The notes below the pieces were generated by a model, which saw only the letters and a program-made list of their open reading frames with translations, made no database searches and was not told the DNA's origin. 64,000 bases of DNA from Nephrocerus scutellatus. Lineage: Eukaryota > Arthropoda > Insecta > Diptera > Pipunculidae. Shown one piece after another: positions 20,231 to 30,989 of this stretch. A program made the position numbers and the translations under genes. The stretch is from the NCBI GenBank assembly GCA_947095585.1, contig OX352763.1, positions 25,655,462-25,719,461 of the forward strand, written 5' to 3'. Each line of letters starts with the position of its first letter. Within the stretch, counting starts at the first letter, position 1.

Positions 20231-20654
20231 AATATGACGATGATGATGGTTTTCTTTGCGCAGCCAATTTTTGAAATCAGGAATTTTAAGCCAGCTGTCT
20301 TGGAGCTGCGTAGATACTTTATTTGTTTTCGATATATTTTCCTTTTTTTAGGCTGCATAGTTTAAATTTCGTTGTCTGAACTTGACTTGAGGTCACCCGT
20401 CATCGTTAAACATTTCTTAAAGAAACCATTCAGTTAGATATGACAATAAAAGTAAATAGGGACTTATAAATTACATTCAAGTATTTGGAAGGCAAAATTG
20501 GCAAAGACTTTAGACCGCAGGACTCAACACAGAAATAAACAGCAAATTAACGAAGAAGACATTCAATTTTTGTGCCACGAACGACATTTGCAAATGACGG
20601 AACGAATCTAGAAGACTAACGAGTACGTTCGCTTATAAAACGATTAAGAGTCCA

Positions 20655-21235
20655 TTCATGTCGCTCTCTATATTAACTTCACTTGTCCGTGGCACGAACG
20701 TCGGTTGGTCGGCAGTCGTGGAATCTTGCGATCAAGTTTTAACCCACCTCCCAAAGCCCTATTTTATTGAAGTTTTGCACACATGTGTATTTCCGGAGAC
20801 AACACTTTCTATTAAAATTTGGGGCCCCTTACACCTCAGGGCTGAGGGGTGCCAATATACAATTTTTAAAAATTAACCCGATTTTCCTTATCTCTGAATG
20901 ACAACGCTTTTTGTAAAAATTTTGGAGACTTGGGTTCGTGGGGCTCCATAAAATTTTTTATAAAAAAAAATTAACCCGATCCAATGGACAAAATTTTTTG
21001 TAAAATTTTTGGATTGGTCGGGCCCGGGGCTTGAGGGGTGCCCATGTAATTTTTAAATTCTCTATATTAACTTCGCTTGCCCGTGGCATATCTGGTTGTC
21101 GGTCGATCGGTCGGTCGGTTTGTCGTAGAATCTTAAGATCAAATTTTAATCCCCTTCCCAAGCCCGATCTTATTGAAATTTTGCACACTCTACACTCTCT
21201 ATTAAAATTTTTTTTTAAATTTTTTTTACAAATTA
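20655..21235 (+). repeat. Family R, copy b (two copies joined)
   Basis: Two 5' ends are visible: CTCTATATTAACTTCACTTG near 20665 and CTCTATATTAACTTCGCTTG near 21059. Each is followed by GTCGGTCGGT-like sequence, ATCTT.(C)GATCAA.TTTTAA and the CCCGAT.TTATTGAA.TTTGCACAC core. It looks like a head-to-tail pair with the first copy running into the second. Confidence 0.75.
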
Positions 21236-21239
21236 ATCC

Positions 21240-23530
21240 ATTATTAACAGCAAAGCTGAAAATAAGGGTGCTTTATGAAACATCGGAAGGTTGGAAAAAA
21301 AAGAACAACGGCATTGCTTTAGATTCTATAACTCATTCATTTATTATAGATCAGCAGATTTATATAATTATAATTTTTGATACATTCATATGAGTTTTTT
21401 AAGAAACTTGTAAAAAAGAAACATCACATTCTGTTAAGAGACCTTTACGTCTTCTTTAAGTTATCTGTATTATTCTTCTTATTTTTTGAAATACATATGT
21501 ATATTAATAGGTATTTTTCCTCGACCTTTTGTTCGAACAGTTTTGCTTTGGTTATCATAACATTGCAATAAATATAAGGGTTCATTAATAACATTTAAAA
21601 TATTTGTATTGTTTGTTGTATGTTACGAACGAACAATACAATGATCAATAATTTCTGTTTTCTGATGTTTGAATGGTTGGAGCAGCAGCTGGTAAGGGGA
21701 GTTTTTCCATATTTTGTTTTGCTTAAATTTTATTTTTTCGCTTGTTTGCTTATATGTATTTTGTTTGCTTTGAGTTTTATACATTTTAATTTTAATATTT
21801 TTTTGTAATTTGTGTGGCTCTTGTAATGTAGGTAGTACAAGGAAAATCGAAAATAACAGTAAACCGCACAAAAGAACGATACCATGTGTTCAGATGTCTC
21901 GCATTGTACATTTATTATAATTATTATACTCGTATTTGTGAAACAAGAAACAAAAATGTAATAAGGTTTAGTAATTTCTCCATAAAAATTTCTTTGCTGT
22001 TATGAATAAGCAGGTTTGGTGTTCCTTTATTTGACTAAAAAAATATCTACAAAACTATAAACAAATAAAAAAACACAAGCGTACCGAAATACAAAAACAC
22101 TTTAAAAACAATAATTGTTATTTTGTTATGTTTGTGTGTTTTTCTTTGTTTAATATAATTATCATGTACATATTGTAGCGCCTGAAAATGTCTTACACAT
22201 TTCGTACTAATTTTTATTAGTCGATTAAATTAAGAAAACAAATAATAAAATTTTTATAATTTATCTATTAGGTTAGGTGTTGAATTTTTTTTTTTTTGCT
22301 TTTTTACGATTTTTTCTTAGTTTTTTTAGATATAATTGTTTTAAGTTTCTTCGGTTTTAATGTTAAAATTTTAATGTTTAAAATTTAAAAACTTTTTTTT
22401 ATATAATAATAAAAGTGGCATTTGGTTTAGTTGAAATCATTGTTCATATAATAGAAATAGCACGATAAAATTTCTTAAAGACACCGATTGTTTTGCTTTT
22501 TGTTGTTGTTGAGATATGGGAGAAATACGTATACAACATCGATTCTTTATCGAATTAACAATTAGTAAACTTGTAAAACGTTTATTAAAAAAATGCCTAG
22601 CAAATTTGTTTTTCATACGACAAGGCAAGATATTAATCATAAATTATCATAAAAATAAGAAAATAACATACATATATGATAATGTACATGCATATACAAA
22701 TAAGAGTAGTTACCTAAGTATTTAACCCTAGTTATATATGGAGAACTTTTAATGAGTTGCTTGCGAAATATGTATGTAAAACATTCTTTATTCTTATATG
22801 GCTGTTAATTTTTATTTTTCAAAATTTAAGGAGCAATTCGAAGGAATGTAATATGTATTAGTAGAATGCAGTGTATTAGGAATGTTTGTGCGCACTTCTC
22901 GTATCTACTGTTTAATGTAGTTATGTAAAGAGGCATTTTTATTACTTTTCCAATTTCATCTCGTATCTACTGTTTAATGTAGTTATGTAAAGAGGCATTT
23001 TTATTACTTTTCCAATTTCATCTTTTGCTTTCGCTTCCTCTGTTTGATATAGCAACTTAAGGTCCAGTTAAAACAATAAAAAATTCGAGTTAAGTTAGCT
23101 TAATGCAAAATTTACATTTGAGACGTGTGACACAAAGTGAGTGAGCCGACTACACGAATGTTATAGTTATTTTATAGTAACATGGGAAATGTTATCTATA
23201 GCATTATGGTAACATTGAAAAATATACTACTTCTCTCGTCTATTATTTAACAGCCGTCATGCTAATTTTTTCTCGCACGCCACAAATGTAAATCAAGCGT
23301 AAGTCGAAATACGACAGATACATAATCGACCCCAAGTACAGCACAAACACCAATATTAATAATTATGGATTTATTGCACTCATCCATCAACAAATCCTCA
23401 AGATATCATAATCAAAATCTATATAATCAATAAAATAAGATAAGTCTTTAGTGATATATCGACGCACCAAGAATAAAAGCGAGTACCACGAGAGTCTAAC
23501 GACTCAGTCATTACACGGAAAGACAATTAC
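21240..23530. other. Very AT-rich stretch without genes
   Basis: Many T and A runs. Short frames (62-82 aa) on both strands are low complexity and Lys/Asn/Phe-rich. It may be part of the far 3' flank of Tob (minus strand), which cannot be decided from sequence. Near 23305 the string TACGACAGATACATAATCGAC repeats a string at 16565. Confidence 0.4.
22897..23020. repeat. Exact 62-bp tandem duplication
   Basis: The unit TCTCGTATCTACTG...CCAATTTCA occurs at 22897-22958 and again at 22959-23020 without a mismatch that I could find. Confidence 0.9.
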
Positions 23531-23537
23531 CATTATA

Positions 23538-23795
23538 ATAATATTTGTGTCCTAGGCTTAGGCTCCTCGTAACCATTCAGGTTGTGCGTTAATATTTTTG
23601 CACACAAATTGAATGGACAGTTTAAAGTCATATCCGAAAGGCAAATTGAGAAGCTTTCAATTACAATCAATACTCTCGGACGTTTGTAAGACAATCGCGA
23701 GATGTGGGGCCGTCCGTGAAATAGGTTTTTTGTGTTTTTTCTGGGAGGCGAACTTCGAGCCTTCCGCTCAGTAGTCAAACGCGCCTATCATGTTG
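23538..23795 (-). mobile_element. tRNA-derived SINE, diverged copy
   Basis: On the minus strand: a head ending in AAGGCTCGAAGTTCGCCTCC, body with CGTCCGAGAG and GAAAGCTTCTCAATTTGCC, and a 3' part with AACGCACAACCTGAATGG. More diverged than the copies at 12450 and 60690, but with the same block order. Confidence 0.7.
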
Positions 23796-24020
23796 ACCTT
23801 TCACACCTAGAGAGCTTAAATTTTGTGAGCAGCTTTATATCACACAGCATTTTTGATATTCCGCATGTGACGCGTGTAATGCATGGAAAAGTGCAACTGG
23901 CATATATTGTCTTCTACTAGTCAGAAATTAATGAGACTTGTTTTAAAATAATTGGTTAGCGCTCAACTTGCGATGACGTAATTTGTGACGCAAGTGACGC
24001 GTGGCGTGTAGCGCGTATAA
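23795..24020 (-). repeat. Family T units next to the SINE
   Basis: CCTTTCACACCTAGAGAGC, AAATTTTGTGAGCAGC, CGCATGTGACGCGTGTAATG and CAAGTGACGCGTGGCGTGTAGCGCG match the CACACGCG-rich units of 57980-59940 in inverse orientation. Confidence 0.55.
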
Positions 24021-24960
24021 ATATCTATTTTTAAGTAGAAAACTCCAGTTGCGCGTCGGAGCTGACACGCACCTTTTTTATAATTTGTGCACGCGTAAGG
24101 CGTTCGTATACTCTTATAATCCTCCGCTATATGCTTGGAACAGCGTGGGCTTTAAGGAAAAGGCGGAGAAAATAGGAGATGTCTATGAGCTTGTGATTTG
24201 AATGTCTGTGAATCATAGTGATGTGGAAAGACAGAGCTTGGTAGAGCTCGTGTTGTGTGGCTGAAAAACGAAACTCTGAACTTAACTGAGTATTGTATTG
24301 AATTTTAGGGTTTTCCTGCTTTTTAATATATTAAATATTTTTTTAATTAAACATTTAATTAAAATACTGAATGTAATAAGAATCTCTAGCGGATCATTTA
24401 TATACATACCATATAATATAATATAGCTCTTAAGTTTCTTTCTTTCCTTACTAACCACATCATATATCTAGATTAAATTTAAATCCAATCCCTAAGCGCT
24501 GTAATGATTTATGAAAGAATCCATAATTTCGAGCATTTATCTGGGTCCAACTCTTGGAGGTGCTCTCCAGCTGAACACTGTTGCCAACTGTAATGCTGTA
24601 ATGACAAGAACTTTTTAATGTTTTGCATGTTTTTTTCCAAACTCCAACAAACATAAATTTTTTTTTGTATTATACAGAAATAAAAAATTTGTTTACTGGT
24701 ACCAGTTGTAGGTTTACAAGAACTTTTTGGAATCTATACGTTTAACTTTATGTAAAGCAATGAAGTATGAAACATCAAACGTCAAATGAAATCGCACTCT
24801 AATTCGTAATTTCAAACAGTTTACTGTAACCCAATTGAATGAAGTACCTACTTAATTTTAAAAAACTTACGAGTATATGAATTCGTCGATGGCCCAAGTT
24901 TAATTAATTTTCCAGTAATTTTTTTTTGAATAAAAAATTAATTAAAAATGTATCGAAATT
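24020..24960. other. Intergenic, nothing recognised
   Basis: AT-rich. No gene, RNA or repeat boundary is supported. Confidence 0.35.
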
Positions 24961-24964
24961 TTAA

Positions 24965-25249
24965 GGGCCTAGCCCATAGAATCCGTCGCGTCCGTTGCGG
25001 CGACGTATGCAACTGACATCAAATAAATACACGCGTTCTTATAGTAAATCATGTGACGGAAGCGATGCAAACAGTTGACGAAATTTCAACTTTTGTCTCC
25101 GGCAAATGCTTTGACAGTTCTCTCACAGCAGTTTGAAGTTTGCCTGTACGGCGACAGCGTATTCATTGGGCTACCTCTTTGTGTTACATACGGCAACGTC
25201 AACGAATACGTCGTCGCAACGGACACAACGAATTCTATTGGCTGGGCTC
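24965..25249. mobile_element. 285-bp MITE with ~45-bp GC-rich TIRs
   Basis: The left end GGGCCTAGCCCATAGAAT (24965) aligns base for base with the reverse complement of the right end, GAGCCCAGCCAATAGAAT (25249). The match continues through TCCGTTGCG and GACGACGTAT for about 45 bp. The interior is non-coding and GC-richer than its surroundings. TAA precedes the left end, but no convincing target-site duplication is visible; superfamily unassigned. Confidence 0.8.
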
Positions 25250-25254
25250 ATTAC

Positions 25255-28200
25255 TGCCCGTACATACGGTTCGACTGGTTTTCCCATAAGTTTAAGTTTT
25301 TCCTTCTCTGGTTTTCTTCTAAACATTTTAAGGTATTTTTTGGTGAAAGTGTGTTTTTGCGTGTTTTTTTTGTATGTGTGTTTATGTTGTTTGTTTTAAT
25401 TTTCCCCCATTTAGTATACAAAATATATTTAGAGATATATTTTTTTTGTTTATTTGTATTTGTTTATTGATTATGAAATTTTGTGTACAAAATTCTGTAT
25501 AAATTTATAAACTTAAAATATTTGTTTGTTTTGTTTGTTTGTTTGTTAAAGATAAATCGTAGATTTGTATTTGTTTTGCTTTTATTTTCTATACTTGGTG
25601 TGTGACTGTGCTATGTATGTATAGGTATATTTTAAATGAGTATGAGTGACCTGCACGTATTTACTTCTTTTTCTTTGTTATAATGTATGACAATATATAT
25701 GTAATATATTTATATAAAGGTAAAATGTTTTTATTTCATTTTTATATTATTTTACATTTATGTTTTTATTATAAAGAACTGACTTGGGATACAATCTTAA
25801 TTTTTGTTTATTTATTCTCATTATGGAATTTGTATTCATTGATATATATATAAAAATATTAGAAGTCTATAAAAAATAACTTTTAGCTTTAAACTATTAC
25901 TCATTGTTTTTTATTATGTTTGCTAACGTTTTATGCTAAACAAATCATAAATTTAATGTAAAAGTTAAAACGTTTCTAATATAACTATAACTTCTATTTT
26001 TATTAAGTAATTTTATTGCATTTTTTATAATATTGTAATTTCTAACTGGAAGCAGGTTATACAATCTTTAATTTTTGTTGTAAAAAGCATGAGAGCATTA
26101 GGGTTTGTCACAACAAAGTAATGTTCGTTGGCGAAATGACTGGAATCAATAATGGTTCAGTAGAGTCTATGAGTACCAAGCGCCGCTTTTGTTGTAATGA
26201 GCAGCATATACATTAATATAGAGCGAGCTATAGTAACTAAATTATAAATTACCCCTGATTACTGATTCTATTTTTTTGCTATGTGCCGACCTTGGTTGCA
26301 CGAAATTGGCATTATGAACGGATTTCGAAAGATTATGGGATTAATTTTATGATACCAACGAAGCTTATAATGGAAAACATAGAGAAACTAAAGATATTAA
26401 ATAAAAGCGAAGTTGGAGTTACTGCACACAAGATTTTGATGATTTGAGGAGTATGAGAATTCATAGGCCATAATCTTTTTCAGTAGTGAGTAGGCATTTT
26501 ACTCAATGGTGCGAAACTGTCATAACTTTATTCTGAAAAAATTAATAAATTTAATGACTCTTTACTAAGGTCAGATCATCAGGTGGGTAAGGTAAGCTGT
26601 CAAAATTTTATAACAGACAAATCAATTCATAAACAATTCATATGTTAACATTGATAACATACAATTGAAATAAACGTAAAAAAGTGTTTAAATCATATTA
26701 TGTGTGAATTGACTGCTAACTGCCCCTACACGTTCAATCGAATTGACGTTAAAATTCATTTCTCTGTTGCTTTTGTTCTGTAAAGATTTGCCCTTTGCAA
26801 TACTAACGACTGCGTATCGTATATTTGAATTTCGCCCCTCATTCAAAAACAAGATGGATGTTCGAGTGCGTCGCTATGCGAAAATAGAAAATGCAAAATC
26901 AGTATCAATTTCAAGATTTCACTAAAGCGAAGTAATTAATGCAACGTATAAAATTTAACAAATTTTTAACAAACGCATTTAGATCAAGAAATATTATAAT
27001 CATTTAGATTTTTCTTCAAGCATAATCTACCAGTACTATCTATACAGTACTATTTTCACTCAACAAATTTGATTGCTTCAATCAATCGATTGACTGTGTA
27101 AGGTGGCATTAGACATTAAGCGAAAATTTTGTCTGATCCTAAATATATGTAGCATTTAAAAGAAAAAAAGTTATTAAAAACAAATGCTCGTGGATATTTA
27201 ACTTGGTAGATACATATATATTTTTAGCATGCCGGCGGGTAAGCACTCTTTAAAAACTCTGAAAGTATTAAATTAACCTTTCAAAAAATCTTAAATTATG
27301 TAATCGCAGTTGCTATCCAATTGGGCTTCGTAAAATTATGTCAAGGTAGAAAACTCGCATGCGACATTAGGTATACACCGAATTAATTAATCACAATTAT
27401 TATTACTAAAACGATCGAAAAATATTTTAGAATTTTTTTTAAATATTATTAGGTATGCAAACGTAAATTGTATTATTTCGAATCCAATTACACATTAAAA
27501 TTGTAAAATTTGAGTCTTTATTTTTAAATATATAAGTGGGGATTATCGAGTTTAGCGAATATTTTTCCAATTATAAAAGTTTAGTGTAAAAAAATGACAC
27601 ATACGAGTACATCGATACCGTAGTACATATAGTTATTTTTTGAATCAAATTTTCTGTTTTTTTTATTGTACATACATACATAAAATGTAATAATTTTTTT
27701 TTTGATTTTGTTGTTGTTGCTTTTGTAAGAAAGTTATATAACTCTATAAATAGTTTTATGTAAGAAATGCGAATAAAAAATCTACTTATCTTTTTTTTGC
27801 CTACATTATACATTATAACAAAATTATCTATAGTCTAAAACTTCTTACTTTATATATTATAATAGTACCATAATCATATATATACAAATACATGTTTTTC
27901 CAATTGGTTTTTATAACACGTTCATTTCGATATACATAAAAAATATGTAATGTTACAACTTCAATTCAAATTTTTATAAATCACACTCAGAATATTATGT
28001 ACTGAAGTTGGATTGCGTAATTTATTACACAGACACATTATAATGTATACATATACGAGTATATTATATGCATATTTATGTGTAATATTCTTAGGTATAT
28101 AAAATTGTTTACTATTTATGACCTAATGTACGTATTTCTTAAGAAGCAGATTTTTCTTTCACTTTTAGTAGATGTATATAAATCCTATCTTATATTTATA

Positions 28201-28640
28201 TATATACATACTTGCATGAATGTATTATTACTGTTATAATTGATTATTGCACTTTCATATCCTTTCCTTTGGGTTATGAATCTGATGTTTGTTTTTATAT
28301 ATTTCATACGATTATTATGGAACATTTTTCTTGGCTTTTACAATTATTGCTGCTTTGTTTTGTGATATATTTATTATAGCGTTATTTATAGTTTATAACA
28401 TTTCAATTTGATGAGATATATATTTACGTGTATGTCTTTACTTTGTAGGGGGAGCATTTTAATGTTAATATTCTTCTTTTTTATATTTAGTCGATGTTTT
28501 GTTTTCTTTACTTTCTTGGAGACAATATGTATGCAATTGAAAAGTTTTGTCTAACACCTGATTTCTTGTTAGGTTCACATTGTCGCGTACATCAACATCA
28601 TATTTGGCTCAACAACCGGAGTCCGGTGCTGGCCTTCTGA
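25255..28640. other. Long AT-rich stretch without genes
   Basis: GTTT-type runs at 25515-25550, TA-rich tracts and low-complexity frames. No gene or clear repeat is supported. Confidence 0.4.
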
Positions 28641-28914
28641 CATAGTTGCATAAAGCGTGTCTCAAATCAACACTGTTAAGTTGGTAATACAGAACTTACT
28701 CGTACCAGTTTTGCACTGTTAAATAGAATCTGATAGGTAAAACAGCAATTCGTAGTAAAAAAATAAAGAAAAAACATTTTTCTTTCATTTTCATTCTTTG
28801 ATTTTATTTATTTACTTCATCAAAAAGTTAAATAGAGGTGAAGTAGTGTATTACACTTATACCTATTATATAAGGAAAGAAATTTGTTGTAACAGATAAT
28901 AAAAACACGATAGT

Positions 28915-29640
28915 TTCAATATCGCTAACGGTCTTCCACAAGGCGCAGTAACAGCGCCACTTTTGTTTAATATTTTTATTTCTGAAGAGCTGGAGGATAT
29001 GGATACTTATGCTATAAGTACGCGACTCGAGAGTTAAAGAGATTTAAAGAAATTTGCAACGTAAATTCAATGAATTTCGGGCATACTGTGAAACGTGGAA
29101 GCTTAAGATTAGCTATTCAGAAGTAAAATGTTTCGCACCCCTCTAAAACGTGGAAATAACGATCTTCGACACAATTGAAAAAACTTGCAGATAACTGGTG
29201 CTTTCAAATTCCAACAAATACGGTCATTCGATATTTGGGTGTTTATTTCGATACATTTTTGTATTACAATGAACACATAAATACCACAGTGAAAAATTGA
29301 AGAGCCGCTTTTATGGCTCTGAAAAATTTATTTTATTTACGTCATCTGATATGGGAGGTGAAGATCCTTTTTACCATGCATCCGTAAGACCAATTTAACG
29401 TATGCGTGTCCAATAAGGTGGAACATTAGTCCTTCACATATGGAAAAATTCCGTGTCCTTGAGTATGTATAGAAGCGAACATATAGGCATTCTGTGTTGA
29501 ATAAGGAATTCCTGAACGCTTCCGGATTTTCAAGAATCGTCAATATCTCACAACTTTGAGAACGGATTTATACCACCTGCATCTTGCATCTGGATGCACT
29601 GGTCTATTTGTCGGACAAGTGCAACGTGCTTGTAATATAC
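28915..29640 (+). pseudogene. Jockey-clade LINE relic (reverse transcriptase)
   Basis: In shifting plus-strand frames: NGLPQGAVTAPLLFNIFISE (RT block with PQG), then FREYCETWKLKISYSEVKCF, IRYLGVYFDTFLYYNEHINT and AAFMALKNLF, then the decayed thumb region. This order is that of Drosophila jockey-type elements. The YADD box is lost and stops and frameshifts are frequent. Confidence 0.75.
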
Positions 29641-30179
29641 CATATTGCTAGAAGGGCAACGGAAAAACGCACCTGACATATTTCAAGGCTTTGTGTAATA
29701 CGGATGCTAACTTGAGAGACTGAAGTAACGTACCTGACCGAGATCGCGTTCAAAATAATGCAAGCAGATACTGGTAGCTCAAATGAAGTGTGGCCAACAT
29801 TTAAGCCTAAAGATAAGATAAGCGTCATGTGCGTTTCGTGCAATGTGTTTCGCATGGTTGTGCTGGAGACAGCTCTGTGGGGCCAGATGTACTAAGTATA
29901 AGTTTTAAGTCTTAATCTCATAAAAAATATATATATTAAGCTATTTTCATCCAACTTTCTTTAAAACAAAAATCTAACACTGTTAAAAAACAACCAAAAA
30001 AAAATCGATAAATAAAAGAGGAAAAAAATAGTTCTTGAATATATTGCGAATTACTACTAGGTCGTTTATATAATAAATACTAATATAGCTTGTAAGTTTC
30101 TTTATTTTATTACGAATACTACATCATAGACATTAATTTGGAGAAAATAAATTATTTGAAGATAAAATGAAAATGATGA

Positions 30180-30246
30180 TTTTTTTGGGGGATTCGAAGT
30201 TTGAACCTTCTGCTGAGTACTTTAACGCACTAACCACCAGTCGTCG
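30180..30246 (-). mobile_element. SINE head only
   Basis: On the minus strand: CTGGTGGTTAGTGCGTTA (A-box region) followed about 15 bases later by GGTTCAAACTTCGAATCCC (B-box region), as in the heads at 13400 and 60690. The body is absent. Confidence 0.6.
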
Positions 30247-30464
30247 AAATAAACTCAGATACAAAAAGATGATAAATTCTAAACTAAGCTAAGATTTCTC
30301 TCTCGTGGTTTTGGTTTGACGTTTTATTTGCAAACTGTACCTGGATTATATTTTGATTTTGCGTTTTATTTGCAAAGTTTTGTAACCGACACTGAAACTT
30401 TCGTTTACTCAGCAAGACGGCGAAGAGAGAGCAAGCAGACTAATTTCTCAGTTTGTTTTTTAAT

Positions 30465-30595
30465 AGCGCTTTCGATTTGCTGGGTATAGTGTAGGTTTGG
30501 TGTCCCATTTCTACAGTGTTCTCTCTGGTTTTCGTCGAGAACGCTGTCGGAATTGGAAGCCAAACCTTTACTATATCCAACAAATCGAAAGCGCT
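30465..30595. repeat. 36-bp inverted repeat with 59-nt loop
   Basis: The arm at 30465-30500 (AGCGCTTTCGATTTGCTGGG...) is the near-perfect reverse complement of 30560-30595 (...CAAATCGAAAGCGCT). Flanks carry further repeats of GGTTTTGGTTTGACG / GTTTTATTTGCAAA (near 30310, 30360 and 30610). It is probably a foldback MITE core. Confidence 0.8.
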
Positions 30596-30989
30596 GTAAA
30601 TTTTGTTGGGTTTTGGTTTAGCGTTTATTTGCAAAGCATTCACCACGAAAACCCTATTTCTTTGACAGCTTACCCATGGTTTTGGTTCGGGTATGGTTTG
30701 ACTTAATCGAAGGAGGCATTAATTTCAACCTGGTTAAACCATTTTGGTAAAACATGTTCACCCAACCCTGTTGTAAGGGAAATTAAAACAAACAAAAAAA
30801 AAATAAGTTAGTTACCGGAATATTACTTTCATTGTAGACCGGACACCAGCTGTAGACTAAAAATATAAAGAAAAGGTAAAATCTATTTTGGAAACTTTGT
30901 ATCTTTGCTTTTATTCGGGTTGTTTATCTTTGTCAAAAAAAAGTCTGTAAATTTATCCCAAAAAAACCTGTGTTGATTTGAGACACCTT

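Larger units (their letters stand above)
28657..30986. mobile_element. 2.3-kb block bounded by a 17-bp inverted repeat
   Basis: GTGTCTCAAATCAACAC at 28657-28673 and its exact reverse complement at 30970-30986. Inside are a Jockey-like LINE relic, a SINE head and a strong hairpin (separate entries), so the block has taken insertions. No transposase of its own is recognised. Confidence 0.5.

Noticed and set aside
25075..25470. 131-aa plus-strand frame
   Set aside because: It spans a non-coding MITE and its T-rich flank; the Phe/Val-rich end comes from T runs.
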